64,000 bases of DNA from Mesorhizobium sp. RMAD-H1 (GCF_014191375.1 NZ_JACHWN010000003.1:248001-312000), one strand, 5' to 3'. Counted from the stretch's first letter, positions 1-9,379 are shown. Notes: generated by a model not told the origin, from the sequence alone. Translations and numbers: made by a program.

Positions 1-797
1 TACCGTCCTTTATCGTCACGCTCGCCGGCATGCTGGTGTTCAAAGGGCTCACGCTGGCGCTTCTGGGCGGCCGGTCGATCGGGCCGTTCCCCCCGCAGTT
101 CCAGCTTCTGAGCTCGGGCTTCATCCCGGATTTCTTTCCGGGTTACGGCATTCACGTCACCTCCATGCTGATCGGTATCATCCTGGTGGCGCTGATGGTC
201 TATTCGAGCGTACGCCGGCGCATCAAGCGCGAGCGTCACGGCTATGAGGGCGAGCCCTTCGTGCTGTTCGCGGGGAAGAACCTGATCATCGGCGGTCTCG
301 CCCTGTTCCTGTGCTATCTCATGGCCTCCTACAGGGGGCTTCCGAACGTCCTCATCGTCATGGCTGTCCTGATCGGCCTTTTCACCTTCGTCACCCGGCA
401 CACCACGATCGGCCGTCGGATCTATGCCATGGGCGGCAATGAAAAAGCGGCGAAGCTTTCCGGCATCCGCACCGAGCGGCTGACCTTCCTCACCTTCGTC
501 AACATGGGCGTTCTGGCCGCGCTGGCGGGGCTGATCTTCGCCGCCCGCCTCAATACCGCGACGCCGAAGGCCGGCCTCGGCTTCGAGCTTGATGTCATCG
601 CCGCGGTGTTCATCGGCGGCGCTTCCGCCATGGGCGGCGTCGGCCAGGTGATGGGTGCCGTCATCGGCGCCTTCATCATGGGCGTGATGAACAACGGCAT
701 GTCGATCATGGGCATCAATATCGACTGGCAGCAGGTCATCAAGGGGCTTGTCCTGCTCGCGGCCGTCGTCTTCGACGTCTACAACAAGAACAAATAG
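1..797 (+). CDS. Sugar ABC transporter permease, MmsB/GguB/XylH type (5' truncated)
   Basis: Inner-membrane permease of a multiple-monosaccharide ABC importer. The reading frame is open from base 3 and enters the window in mid-protein (PSFIVTLAGMLVFKG), so the true start lies upstream; about 265 residues are visible. Several hydrophobic helices are present, and the BPD_transp_2 signature region, GRRIYAMGGNEKAAKLSG followed by VFIGGASAMGGVGQ, is intact. This matches the XylH/GguB branch, which carries sugars such as xylose, arabinose or galactose. Its ATPase and binding protein are presumably to the left. The 3' end is complete and a strong hairpin follows. The family is clear; the sugar cannot be told from this fragment. 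Confidence 0.88.
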   Translation, partial: PSFIVTLAGMLVFKGLTLALLGGRSIGPFPPQFQLLSSGFIPDFFPGYGIHVTSMLIGIILVALMVYSSVRRRIKRERHGYEGEPFVLFAGKNLIIGGLALFLCYLMASYRGLPNVLIVMAVLIGLFTFVTRHTTIGRRIYAMGGNEKAAKLSGIRTERLTFLTFVNMGVLAALAGLIFAARLNTATPKAGLGFELDVIAAVFIGGASAMGGVGQVMGAVIGAFIMGVMNNGMSIMGINIDWQQVIKGLVLLAAVVFDVYNKNK

Positions 798-817
798 GCC
801 CTGGCCCCAGAATACGC

Positions 818-852
818 ACCGGCCCGGAAACCGGATTGGTTTCCGGGCCGGT
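818..852 (+). terminator. Hairpin terminator after the sugar permease
   Basis: A 15-bp perfect inverted repeat (818-832 with 838-852, 5-nt loop) starts 20 bases after the permease stop codon. No long T-run follows on either strand, so it may act as a transcript-end stabiliser or a weak bidirectional terminator between this gene and the convergent GntR gene. Confidence 0.6.
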
Positions 853-927
853 CGCACATTCAGCCCGTTGCGGCGCGGTTCCGGGCAATGCGGCGGGTGC
901 GTTTTCCCCGATCTTCCCGGACCCGCA

Positions 928-1611
928 TCAGGAATAGCGCAGATGCCGCTCCACATTTTGCAGATGGGCGCGCATTGCGGCCGCCGCGCCGGCGGTATCC
1001 CGATTGGCGATGGCGTCGACGATCTGGTCGTGTTCGGCGAAGCTGTGGTGATCCACCGGCGGCCGAACCGGCGTGTCACGCAGCCGGCCCCAGGTCACTT
1101 CCCGCTTTACGGCATTGAGCGTATCGAGCAGGCCGAGGAGCAGGCTGTTCTGCGTTGCCTCGGCGATGGTGCGATGAAGCCTGTTGTCCCACAATTCGTA
1201 CTGGCGCCATGAGGGTGCCTGGCGGGTGCGCACGATGCAGTTGCGCATATCTGCCACCTGTGCGGGGGTTGCGTTCAGTGCCGCGCACCGGGCGATCTCG
1301 GGCTCGATGGCGATCCTGGCGCCCATCACTTCGATCGGATTGCTGCGCCGTGCCATGGCGCTGATATCGGCCACGGTGTCGATGGGGCGGCTTCCTGTGA
1401 AGGTGCCCTTGCCCACATGGCGCCAAAGCTGACCCTCGGCCTGCAGTTCCGCAAGCGCCTTGCGCAGCGCCGCGCGGCTGACGCCGAGAATTTCCGCCAG
1501 TTCGCGCTCGGGAGGCAGGCGCCCGTCGCTGGGCAGTTCCGCTTCGAGCAGAAAGCCGCGCAATTTGCTTGCCGCATCGGGCTGTCGTTTGGTCTCAGCT
1601 AACTCAGTCAT
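928..1611 (-). CDS. GntR-family regulator, FadR/FCD subfamily
   Basis: Transcription factor of 227 residues. An N-terminal winged helix-turn-helix (PPERELAEILGVSRAALRKAL, about residues 33-53) is followed by an FCD ligand-binding domain with the usual H/D metal or ligand positions (WDNRLHRTIAEA, FAEHDQIVDAI). ATG at 1611 is preferred over the TTG at 1623 because the protein then starts MTELAETK. The gene is divergent from the ABC importer that starts at 1900. A perfect inverted repeat (1618-1637) abuts its start codon, which fits autorepression and control of the importer. The effector is unknown; it may be the importer's substrate or the product of the FAH enzyme. Confidence 0.88.
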   Translation of the reverse strand: MTELAETKRQPDAASKLRGFLLEAELPSDGRLPPERELAEILGVSRAALRKALAELQAEGQLWRHVGKGTFTGSRPIDTVADISAMARRSNPIEVMGARIAIEPEIARCAALNATPAQVADMRNCIVRTRQAPSWRQYELWDNRLHRTIAEATQNSLLLGLLDTLNAVKREVTWGRLRDTPVRPPVDHHSFAEHDQIVDAIANRDTAGAAAAMRAHLQNVERHLRYS

Positions 1612-1617
1612 ATTGTG

Positions 1618-1637
1618 AACCAATTTTCAGATTGGTT
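1618..1637. promoter_or_regulatory. Probable GntR operator
   Basis: Perfect inverted repeat AACCAAT-N6-ATTGGTT immediately upstream of the gntR start codon. The half-site ATTGGTTT recurs at about 1841-1848, 55 bases before the divergent binding-protein gene. This is the expected arrangement for a dimeric FCD regulator controlling both promoters. It is an inference from position and symmetry. Confidence 0.55.
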
Positions 1638-1899
1638 TAGGTATATTCGTTTGCGGTCACCCTGTCAATCCGTAAGAGGCGGGGATCCCGTCGCGGCACG
1701 CGGATACAGACAAACTACTGAATTCTCAAGATAAAATGTATTCCCTTTCATGCCTTCTGAGGCGATTTTGGATATGTCCCTTCCGGGGATGTCAGTGCGC
1801 TGTTGACTCTTAGAGCGATATCAATTTAGTTTATTGAAGAAATTGGTTTGGATTGCGCCGGGAGGAGGCGTATTCGGCCGATCGCTATGGGAGGAAAAA

Positions 1900-2895
1900 A
1901 TGTATAGATTTGCTGCCAGACTGAGAGCGGCTGCGGCCGCTTTGACACTCAGCACGTTTTTCGCCGCCGCGCCGGTGGCGGCATTGGCCGATCCGATCCG
2001 CATCGCATTCGGCGATATTGCAACGGTCGAATCCCTGCATCTGCTGATCGCTTTCGAGCGGGCCAGGGAAAAAGGGCTCGATCTTGAAGTGACATATCTG
2101 AAATCCGAGGATATCGCGGCTCAGGCGGTGGTTGGTGGGCAGGCCGATATCGGCATCGGCGCGCCCTATGCACTGATCCAGAAGGTCAACGCGCCGATCC
2201 GGATGTTCCTGCAGCTCAGCCAGCTGCGTTTCTATCCCGTGGTGAATTCCGAGTTCTACAAGGACTGGAAGGACCTCGACGGCCAGGAGATCGCTGTCCA
2301 CTCACGCGGTTCCGGCACGGAAGCCATCATGCGGCTGATGGCCGACAAGCACGGCATCGCCTATGCCAACATCTCCTATGTGCCGGGCGCGGAGGTGCGC
2401 ACGGGCGCGCTGCTGCAAGGCAATGTCAAGGCGACGATCGTCGATTCCTCGGGCAAGCGCATTCTCGAGGACAAGGCGCCGGGCAAGTTCATCTTCCTGC
2501 CGGTCAACGACGTCAGCGCCACCGACGAGGCGCTCTTCGCCAATACGGCTTTTCTTCAGAAAGATCCGGAAGGCGTGGAGACACTGATCGAGGCGATCCT
2601 CACCACCTGGCGCGAAGTCCAGGCCGATCCGAAATCGGTATTGGCGCTGCGCGAGAAATACAAACTCCTGCCCGATGCCACGCCGGAAATGGTGGCCGAT
2701 ATCGAACCTTATTTCACCGAGGCGGCGAAGCTGGGATTGCCGGTCAATGGCGGTGGCGAAAAGGCTGCGCGCGACGATTTCGAATTCTACACGATCTCCG
2801 GTGCGCTGACCGGCAAGGCGGATGAGCTCAAGGTCGAGGATTTCTGGGAATTCGCGCCTCTCAACGCCGTTCTTGCCAAGATCGGCACCAAATAA
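1900..2895 (+). CDS. ABC transporter substrate-binding protein, NitT/TauT (SsuA/NMT1-like) family
   Basis: Periplasmic binding protein of 331 residues for a small, probably organic-acid or sulfonate-like substrate. ATG at 1900 is chosen because GGGAGG lies just upstream and the protein then begins with a normal signal peptide (MYRFAARLRAAAAALTLS, cleavage near AALA-DP). The mature part has the SsuA/THI5-like features: a periplasmic domain opening IRIAFGDIATVESLHLLIAF, the GQADIGIGAPYAL segment, and HSRGSGTEAIM. It heads an operon with two permeases, an ATPase and an FAH hydrolase. Uptake of a carboxylated aromatic or aliphatic compound is plausible, but the ligand is not known. Confidence 0.85.
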   Translation: MYRFAARLRAAAAALTLSTFFAAAPVAALADPIRIAFGDIATVESLHLLIAFERAREKGLDLEVTYLKSEDIAAQAVVGGQADIGIGAPYALIQKVNAPIRMFLQLSQLRFYPVVNSEFYKDWKDLDGQEIAVHSRGSGTEAIMRLMADKHGIAYANISYVPGAEVRTGALLQGNVKATIVDSSGKRILEDKAPGKFIFLPVNDVSATDEALFANTAFLQKDPEGVETLIEAILTTWREVQADPKSVLALREKYKLLPDATPEMVADIEPYFTEAAKLGLPVNGGGEKAARDDFEFYTISGALTGKADELKVEDFWEFAPLNAVLAKIGTK

Positions 2896-2906
2896 GGGGC
2901 GAGAGA

Positions 2907-3740
2907 ATGTCTTCATCCGTCAAAATAGGTGACGTGAGCGGGATGGACAGAAACCCGATCAGTGTCGGCCAGCTCCTCAGCCAGGCGTTTGATGCCAGGC
3001 CGGCGCTGTGGTCGGTCGCGTCCCTCGCTCTTCTCTTCGGCGCCTGGGAAATTGCCGGCCTGATACCGATCAGCATCGCTTTTCCGACCTTTTCCGCAAC
3101 GGTCGCCGCTTTTATGGAAATGGTTCTCGACGGGACGATGGCGCATGCCTACTTCCTGACGTTGCAGCCCCTGCTGCTGGGCGTCGCGATCTCCGCCGTG
3201 CTGGGCATCACCATCGGCGTCGTGATGGGGCTTTCGCAGAAAGCCGAATGGCTGATGGCGCCGGTCTTCATCGTGCTGCAGGCAGCACCCATGGCCGCTC
3301 TCGTGCCGCTGGTGACCTTTGTCTATGGCATCGGCCTGACCGCAAAGACACTCGCCGTCATCATGCTGGCGCTGCCGGTCATCGTGCTCAACTCCTACAA
3401 GGCGGTTCGCCACGCCAATCCGTCGCTGATCGCCATGTGCCGCTCGTTCCAGGGCACCCGCCTGCAGCAGATCACCAAGATCATCATTCCCGACGCCTCG
3501 CCGGTCATGTTCGCGGGCCTGCGGCTCGGCATCGCCGCCGGGTTCATCGGCGTCATGCTGGCGGAACTGCTGATCACGCCGACGGGTGTCGGGGACCTGA
3601 TCACGTATCACCGCTCCATCGCCAATTATGCGCATATGTATGCGGCCGTGGCATCGATCATCGTCGTGTCGACCGTCACACTCGCCGGACTGCAGCGTTT
3701 CGAACTCCGGTTCCTGCGCCCAGAAAAGAGGAAGAGGTAA
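2907..3740 (+). CDS. ABC transporter permease, SsuC/TauC type
   Basis: Inner-membrane permease of 277 residues, with about six hydrophobic helices. The BPD_transp_1 loop (MCRSFQGTRLQQITKIIIPDASP, EAA-type) contacts the ATPase. ATG at 2907 follows AAGGGGCGAGAGA; an in-frame ATG at 2943 is an alternative. It lies 11 bases after the binding-protein gene and one base before the ATPase gene. A second, different permease lies after the ATPase, so the channel is probably a heterodimer rather than the SsuC homodimer. Confidence 0.87.
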   Translation: MSSSVKIGDVSGMDRNPISVGQLLSQAFDARPALWSVASLALLFGAWEIAGLIPISIAFPTFSATVAAFMEMVLDGTMAHAYFLTLQPLLLGVAISAVLGITIGVVMGLSQKAEWLMAPVFIVLQAAPMAALVPLVTFVYGIGLTAKTLAVIMLALPVIVLNSYKAVRHANPSLIAMCRSFQGTRLQQITKIIIPDASPVMFAGLRLGIAAGFIGVMLAELLITPTGVGDLITYHRSIANYAHMYAAVASIIVVSTVTLAGLQRFELRFLRPEKRKR

Positions 3741-3741
3741 C

Positions 3742-4548
3742 ATGCCGCAAGCTGTCCGATCCCCTGTCCACGCCCATGCTCCGGCGGCCGGCGATGATCC
3801 CATCGTCCAGGTTCGTGGTGTGTCGAAGACCTATGCCGATGTCGAAGCGCTGCGCAACATCGACCTCGACTTCGCGCGCGGCAAGCTGACCACCCTTCTG
3901 GGTCCGTCGGGCTGCGGCAAGACCACGCTGCTCAAGATCATCGCCGGGCTCATTCCCGCCAATGCCGGGGAGGTTCGCGTCAACGGACGGGTCGTCACCG
4001 GCCCCGGCCCCGAGCGGGCTTTCGTCTTCCAGGATTTCGCCCTCATGCCGTGGGCGACCGTGATGCGCAACGTCGCCTTCGGGCTCGAACTGCGGGGCGT
4101 CAATCAGGCCGAGCGCAGGCGGGTGGCGATGCAATATATCGAAAAGGTGGGCCTCACCGGTTTCGAGGATAAATATCCGCACGAACTCTCCGGCGGAATG
4201 CGCCAACGCGTCGGCATCGCCCGCGCCTTCGCCGTCAACGCCGATGTGCTGCTTCTCGATGAGCCGTTCTCGGCGGTCGACGAGCAGAACCGCCGCAAGT
4301 TCCAGGAGGATCTGCTCCGGCTGATCGCCATCGAGAAGAAGACTTTCATTTTCGTTACGCATTCCATTGAGGAGGCCGTCTATGTATCCGACCGCATCGT
4401 GTTGCTGTCGCCGCGTCCCGGACGGATATCGCAGGTGATCGATCCCAACATCGACCGAAGCGCCACGCCGGATGACATTCGCCGCGCACCGGCCTATCTC
4501 GACACGGTCGAGGAGATCTGGGACGGGCTCAGGCAGTATGCGGATTGA
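3742..4548 (+). CDS. ABC transporter ATP-binding protein, SsuB/TauB type
   Basis: ATPase of 268 residues that drives the importer. Visible motifs are Walker A GPSGCGKTT, Q-loop VFQDFALMPW, signature [15 protein letters not shown], Walker B VLLLDEPFSAVD and switch histidine FVTHSIEEAVY. ATG at 3742, one base after the permease stop codon and behind AAGAGG, is used; upstream in-frame codons lie inside the permease gene. It is flanked by two permease genes and ten bases separate it from the second. The fold and role are certain; substrate specificity is set by the other subunits. Confidence 0.9.
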   Translation: MPQAVRSPVHAHAPAAGDDPIVQVRGVSKTYADVEALRNIDLDFARGKLTTLLGPSGCGKTTLLKIIAGLIPANAGEVRVNGRVVTGPGPERAFVFQDFALMPWATVMRNVAFGLELRGVNQAERRRVAMQYIEKVGLTGFEDKYPHELSGGMRQRVGIARAFAVNADVLLLDEPFSAVDEQNRRKFQEDLLRLIAIEKKTFIFVTHSIEEAVYVSDRIVLLSPRPGRISQVIDPNIDRSATPDDIRRAPAYLDTVEEIWDGLRQYAD

Positions 4549-4557
4549 GGTGGGGCA

Positions 4558-5310
4558 ATGACATTGTTCGGTTATCGCATCCCGATGATGGCATCGCTCA
4601 TCGTATGGGGCCTTCTCTGGGAGATTGTGGGCCGGCTCGACCTGATCTTCCTCATCCCGCCCTTGAGCGGGATATTCGAGGCGGGCGTGCATCTGGTGCA
4701 GACGAGCTCCTGGCAGGCCGCCTCGATCATCACCTTGCGCAGCTTCGCGCTCGGCATGGCGCTGGCGATCGGCATCGGTGTTCCGCTCGGGATTCTCATG
4801 GGCCGTTTCAAGGCCGTCGACAATCTGATGGGCCTGTGGGTCAATATGTTCGTCAGCGCGCCACTATCGGCTCTGGTTCCGGTGCTGATGATCCTCTTCG
4901 GCCTCGGCGAGACGACCGTCGTCGTCACGGTTTTCCTGTTCGCGGTCTGGATCATCGTCCTCGACGCGCGGGCAGGGGTCATGCAGGTGCCGCCATCGCT
5001 GATCGAAATGGGGCGCAGCTACGGCGCGAACGGCTGGACGCTCTTCGCCAAGATCATCCTGCTTTCGGCCTTGCCGGAGATCCTGGCCGGCATTCGCATC
5101 GGGCTGATCCGCGGGGTCAAGGGCGTTGTCATCGGCCAGATACTGGTATCGATCATCGGCTATGGCGAGCTGTTCGAGCTCTTCTCCCGCAGCTTTGAAA
5201 TGGAGAACTTCTGGGCCCTGACCATGATCCTCTTCGTGGCGGCGATGCTGCTGTCCACGCTGATAGAAATCTTCGAAAGACGCATCGAATATTATGCTGG
5301 AGAAAGATAA
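4558..5310 (+). CDS. Second ABC transporter permease, SsuC type
   Basis: Inner-membrane permease of 250 residues, with six predicted helices and the EAA loop [26 protein letters not shown]. It is clearly diverged from the permease at 2907-3740, so this is not a recent duplication. Its stop codon overlaps the start of the FAH gene by one base (TAATG), indicating translational coupling. Two permeases with one ATPase suggest a heterodimeric channel. Confidence 0.87.
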   Translation: MTLFGYRIPMMASLIVWGLLWEIVGRLDLIFLIPPLSGIFEAGVHLVQTSSWQAASIITLRSFALGMALAIGIGVPLGILMGRFKAVDNLMGLWVNMFVSAPLSALVPVLMILFGLGETTVVVTVFLFAVWIIVLDARAGVMQVPPSLIEMGRSYGANGWTLFAKIILLSALPEILAGIRIGLIRGVKGVVIGQILVSIIGYGELFELFSRSFEMENFWALTMILFVAAMLLSTLIEIFERRIEYYAGER

Positions 5311-6017
5311 TGAACGTGCATACCTCTGGAGAAAAATACCTCTTCGCGCCATTGCCCATACCGACCCTGCCGGTCGCGGGAAGCGATGCGCTGTTCCCGG
5401 TCCACCGCATCTATTGCGTCGGCCGCAATTTCGCCGACCATGCCATCGAGATGGGCCACGATCCCAATCGGGAGCCGCCGTTTTTCTTCCAGAAGAACCC
5501 GGACGCGCTGCTGCTTTCCGGCCAGGATTTTCCCTACCCGTCCCAGACCAGCGACGTGCATCATGAAATCGAGCTGGTGGTGGCATTGAACAAGGGCGGC
5601 ACCGACATTCCGGTCGAGAAGGCGCTGGAGCATGTCTATGGCTATGGCGTCGGGCTCGACATGACCAGGCGCGACCTGCAGGGCGAAGCCAAGAAGCTCG
5701 GCCGTCCCTGGGAAACCGGCAAATCGTTCGAGGCTTCGGCTCCCTGCACCCCGCTCATCCCCGCTTCGAGGATAGGTCACCCGGCCGCGGGCGCCATCTG
5801 GGTCAAGGTGAATGGCCAGTTGCGCCAGAGCGGCGATCTCAACCAGATGATCTGGAAGGTGCCGGAGATGATTTCCTATCTCTCGGGCCTTTTTGAACTG
5901 CAGGCAGGCGACCTGATTTTCGCGGGCACGCCTGCGGGTGTCGGCGCGGTTGTGCACGGCGATACAATTCATGGCGGCATAGACGGGGTCGGCGAGCTTC
6001 ACACGCGCGTCGTGTGA
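5310..6017 (+). CDS. Fumarylacetoacetate hydrolase-family protein, fumarylpyruvate hydrolase-like
   Basis: Soluble enzyme of 235 residues. The N-terminal [19 protein letters not shown] and the region with metal ligands (HHEIEL near residues 81-86, LDMTRRD near 115-121) are characteristic of the short FAH branch that includes fumarylpyruvate hydrolase of gentisate breakdown. That enzyme splits fumarylpyruvate to fumarate and pyruvate. The gene is translationally coupled to the upstream permease, so it probably acts on the imported compound or a product of it. No ring-cleaving dioxygenase is in the window. Other beta-diketo acids are possible substrates. Confidence 0.8.
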   Translation: MNVHTSGEKYLFAPLPIPTLPVAGSDALFPVHRIYCVGRNFADHAIEMGHDPNREPPFFFQKNPDALLLSGQDFPYPSQTSDVHHEIELVVALNKGGTDIPVEKALEHVYGYGVGLDMTRRDLQGEAKKLGRPWETGKSFEASAPCTPLIPASRIGHPAAGAIWVKVNGQLRQSGDLNQMIWKVPEMISYLSGLFELQAGDLIFAGTPAGVGAVVHGDTIHGGIDGVGELHTRVV

Positions 6018-6182
6018 TTTCCGCCGACTGCCGGGCATCGCCGCCTGTAAAGCGGGCACGATGCCCGGCTGGGTTCAGCAAAGGCCTCTACGGCGCCTCT
6101 AACGCAAGTCAGCCGCAGGTCAGTCTCAGTTCACCATCTACGCCTGCTGGTTTGCCGACCAGGCGGATGTCACGGATCGTTT

Positions 6183-7016
6183 ATGTACAGCATCGCCTTC
6201 CTGCTTCCTTTCGCTGTTGGTCTGGCACTCGTCGGCTGCTTTTCAGGCTTTCTGGCGGGGCTTCTGGGCGTGGGCGGCGGTATTGTCGTCGTGCCGGTGC
6301 TCTATCATGTGCTGGCTGCTTTCGACGTCGATGTCGCCCTGCGCGCCCATATTTCGGTCGGAACGTCACTGGCGACGATCATTCCGACGTCCTTTCAGTC
6401 GATCAAGGCGCACCATGCCCGTGGCGCGGTGGATACGGCCCTCCTGAAATGGTGGGCGCCCTTTGTAGGATTGGGGGTTCTCATCGGTGTCGTCCTCGCC
6501 GGGGTTTCGCCGGGGGCGTTGCTGACGGCCGTGTTCGGGGTGGTCGCGGCGCTGGTTGCATTGCACATGCTGCTGACGCCCGAGGGCATGCATCTGATGA
6601 AGAGCCTTCCCGCCAAGCCGTTTCAGGCGCTGATGGCCACGATCATCGGCATGATCTCCACTTTGATGGGCATCGGCGGGGGCACCCTGACCGTTCCCAC
6701 ATTGAGCCTGTGCAACTATCCGGTGCGCCGCGCCGTGGGCACGGCATCCGTCATCGGCCTGATCATTGCCTTGCCCGGTGCCATCGGATTCGTGATCAAT
6801 GGCTGGCATGCGAGCGGCCTCCCGCCCCTCTCGCTGGGCTATGTCAACGGCGCGGGCTTTGTCGCCATCGCCCTTACCAGCATGCTTCTTGCGCCGCTTG
6901 GGGCCAGGACCGCCCATACGATCGATCCCAGATGGCTGCGCCGGCTTTTCGGCATTTTCCTCGCCATCACCTCGGTGAAGATGCTGTTCGACGTCTATCG
7001 CCACTGGATCGCATAG
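6183..7016 (+). CDS. TauE/SafE-family sulfite/anion exporter
   Basis: Integral membrane protein of 277 residues with about eight hydrophobic segments and the two Gly-rich repeats of the family (GLLGVGGGIVVVPVL near residue 27 and LMGIGGGTLTVPTL near 160). Members export sulfite, sulfoacetate or other organic anions. It follows the SsuABC-like importer by 165 bases on the same strand. The pairing would fit a sulfonated substrate whose sulfite is released and exported, but this is inference: no desulfonating enzyme is visible here. Confidence 0.83.
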   Translation: MYSIAFLLPFAVGLALVGCFSGFLAGLLGVGGGIVVVPVLYHVLAAFDVDVALRAHISVGTSLATIIPTSFQSIKAHHARGAVDTALLKWWAPFVGLGVLIGVVLAGVSPGALLTAVFGVVAALVALHMLLTPEGMHLMKSLPAKPFQALMATIIGMISTLMGIGGGTLTVPTLSLCNYPVRRAVGTASVIGLIIALPGAIGFVINGWHASGLPPLSLGYVNGAGFVAIALTSMLLAPLGARTAHTIDPRWLRRLFGIFLAITSVKMLFDVYRHWIA

Positions 7017-7179
7017 AAACAGGCGGTCTGGTTGAGGAAGACCATTCAGCCGGCTGGCGTCGCTCGTCCCCGCTGATCACGTAAATGTCAGAGCCGATGC
7101 CGGCATTTCGCCGGATGAACCGGATAATACTCTGCCAGCGGTCAGATGCCGCCACCTGTCCTACCCGAAGAGGCCCAAC

Positions 7180-8166
7180 ATGGTTACGCGCCGCAGCTTT
7201 GCCGCCCTGCTTGCCAGTGGTCTGGCAATGCCGTTCGTCCTGCGTGCCCATGCGCAGAACATCGAAGATTTGCGTGGCAGGATCGAAAGCATGACACAGC
7301 TGCACTCGCTGCAGGTGCAACGCGGCGAGGACGTGCTTTTTGCCGAAGCCCCTCGCGGGCCCGGCCTCAATGGTTCGGCCAATATCAAATCCTGCGCCAA
7401 AAGCCTGGTCGCCCTGCTTCTGGGAGTGGCGATCGACCGGGGTGAGATCGCCGATGTGAAGGCGCGTCTGGGCGATGTCGCCCCCGGGATCATTCCCTCC
7501 AATGCAACGCACGGGGTCGCCGACATCACGATGGAGGATCTCGTCACTTTGCGGGCAGGGCTCGAACCCACCTCCGGCCCCAACTATGGCCGTTGGGTGA
7601 GTTCGGACAATTGGCTTGCCTTTGCGCTACGCCGTCCGATGGTCGCATCTCCGGGCAGCCGCATGATCTATTCCAGCGGCACGACCCATATTCTGGGTGC
7701 CGCGCTCGCGGAGGCAACGGGAGAGAGCCTCCTCGAGCAGGCGCGATCTCGGCTGGGCGCGCCGGTGAAGTTCGACATACCGCCTTGGACCCGCGATCCC
7801 CAAGGATACTATCTGGGCGGCAACGAAATGGCCTTGACCCCCCGGGCCATGCTCAAGATCGCCGTCATGCTGCGTGACGAAGGGCGATTTGAGGGCCGGC
7901 AGGTGGTCCCGGCAGAGTGGATAAAGGCCTCGCTCGTGCCCCATGGTCGATCACCCTTTTCCGGGTTGGGATATGGATATGGCTGGTTTCTGTCGGAGTC
8001 CGGCTTCGCTCTTGCAAGAGGCTATGGCGGGCAGGTCATCGCGGCTCATCCTGAACGCCGGCTGGCCGTCGCCATCACGTCCGACCCAACGCAACGGGCC
8101 CGTTCGGAGGGATATTTCGGTGAGCTGATGGGGCTTATCGAGGGCCCGATCCTGGCCCTGGCGTGA
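7180..8166 (+). CDS. Exported beta-lactamase-family serine hydrolase
   Basis: Hydrolase of 328 residues in the class C beta-lactamase/DD-peptidase/esterase superfamily. The N-terminus has a Tat-like signal (TRRSF, then a hydrophobic stretch ending in HAQ), so it is probably periplasmic. The nucleophile motif SCAK (SxxK) is near residue 70, a YSS replaces the usual YxN near residue 164, and GYGYGWF comes late. The YSS variant points to an esterase or amidase such as the 6-aminohexanoate-dimer hydrolase group rather than a true beta-lactamase. It starts 163 bases after the TauE gene and is probably its own unit. Confidence 0.78.
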   Translation: MVTRRSFAALLASGLAMPFVLRAHAQNIEDLRGRIESMTQLHSLQVQRGEDVLFAEAPRGPGLNGSANIKSCAKSLVALLLGVAIDRGEIADVKARLGDVAPGIIPSNATHGVADITMEDLVTLRAGLEPTSGPNYGRWVSSDNWLAFALRRPMVASPGSRMIYSSGTTHILGAALAEATGESLLEQARSRLGAPVKFDIPPWTRDPQGYYLGGNEMALTPRAMLKIAVMLRDEGRFEGRQVVPAEWIKASLVPHGRSPFSGLGYGYGWFLSESGFALARGYGGQVIAAHPERRLAVAITSDPTQRARSEGYFGELMGLIEGPILALA

Positions 8167-8391
8167 GGCCCATCGCGTCGCATCCCGCACGGAGGGATGG
8201 GATCCACGATCAAAACACCGAAGACAAATTCGGGGAAAACGTCCGCACTTTCTAAATCATTGGCTTCATTGGCGTGGCAACTTGGAAAAGATGCATTAAT
8301 GGTTGCTTTTCCCGCCTGATGGCGGACTAATTGGAGGACGATCCGATCGCCCGGCGATCGACAGCATATTGAAAAAGGGAGGTTTATTCAT

Positions 8392-9345
8392 ATGCGTGGA
8401 ATAAAGGGGAAACTGCTGATTGCCGCGGCGGCGGCCTTGTCGGTGGGGTTTGGCGCGGTCGCGGCCAAGTCGCAGGAGTTCATCAACATCCTGACGGGTG
8501 GAACGAGCGGCGTCTATTATCCGCTGGGTGTCGCCATGGAGAAGATCTATGCCGATATTCCCGATGCCCGGCCGTCCGTCCAGTCGACCAAGGCCTCCAT
8601 CGAAAATCTCAACCTGATCAATAGCGGCCGTGGCGAGATCGCCTTCACGCTCGGCGATTCCCTGCGCGACGCCTGGGAAGGGAATGCCGAGGCCGGCTTC
8701 AACAAGAAGCTGGACAAGCTGCGCACCGTCGCCGCGATCTATCCGAACTACGTGCAGATCGTCGCCTCAAAGGAATCCGGTATCAAGACCCTCGCGGATC
8801 TCAAGGGCAAGCGCCTTTCGGTCGGTGCGCCGAAATCGGGCACCGAGCTCAATGCCCGCACGATTCTCGCGGCCGCCGGACTGAGCTATGAGGATTTGGG
8901 CAAGGTCGAATATCTGCCCTTTGCCGAATCCGTTGAACTGATGAAGAACCGCCAGCTCGACGCAACGCTGCAGTCGGCGGGCCTCGGCGTGGCCTCGCTG
9001 CGGGATCTCGCCAATTCGGTGGCCATCACTGTCGTCGAGGTTCCGGCCGATATCGTCAACAAGATCGGCTCTCCCTATGTGGCCAACACCATTCCCGCCG
9101 GCACCTATCAGGGGCAGGATGCGGATGTTCCGACCGCCACCGTCATCAATTATCTCGTCACTCGCGAGGATCTGGACGAGGAACTGGTCTATCAGATGAC
9201 GAAGCGCTTCTACGAGAACCTCGACCAGCTCGCCGCGGCCCATTCGGCGGCGAAGATGATCAAGCTCGACAAGAACACCATCGTCTCGCCGGTGCCGCTG
9301 CATCCGGGCGCGGCACGCTATTTCAAGGAAAAGGGTCTTCTTTAA
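8392..9345 (+). CDS. TAXI-family TRAP transporter solute-binding protein
   Basis: Periplasmic binding protein of 317 residues with a signal peptide (KGKLLIAAAAALSVGFGAVAA). The family-defining start of the mature protein, FINILTGGTSGVYYPLG, is followed by GEIAFTLGDS. A strong ribosome site (AAAGGGAGG) precedes the ATG. A 10-bp hairpin with a GNRA-type loop follows the stop codon, before the fused permease gene. TAXI-TRAP systems often carry C4-C5 dicarboxylates or amino acids; the ligand here is unknown. Confidence 0.9.
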   Translation: MRGIKGKLLIAAAAALSVGFGAVAAKSQEFINILTGGTSGVYYPLGVAMEKIYADIPDARPSVQSTKASIENLNLINSGRGEIAFTLGDSLRDAWEGNAEAGFNKKLDKLRTVAAIYPNYVQIVASKESGIKTLADLKGKRLSVGAPKSGTELNARTILAAAGLSYEDLGKVEYLPFAESVELMKNRQLDATLQSAGLGVASLRDLANSVAITVVEVPADIVNKIGSPYVANTIPAGTYQGQDADVPTATVINYLVTREDLDEELVYQMTKRFYENLDQLAAAHSAAKMIKLDKNTIVSPVPLHPGAARYFKEKGLL

Positions 9346-9355
9346 TCCCTTGTGC

Positions 9356-9379
9356 GGAGGCGGGGGCGACCCCGCCTCC
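9356..9379 (+). terminator. Intercistronic hairpin after the TAXI binding-protein gene
   Basis: Perfect 10-bp stem GGAGGCGGGG/CCCCGCCTCC closed by a GCGA tetraloop, starting 10 bases after the binding-protein stop codon and ending 41 bases before the permease start. There is no U-run, so it more likely stabilises the upstream mRNA segment and lowers permease expression than ends transcription. Confidence 0.55.

Noticed and set aside
7180-8166. Antibiotic-resistance beta-lactamase
   Set aside because: Only the SxxK nucleophile and general fold match. The YxN motif is YSS and the context is transport, so a periplasmic esterase or amidase is more likely.
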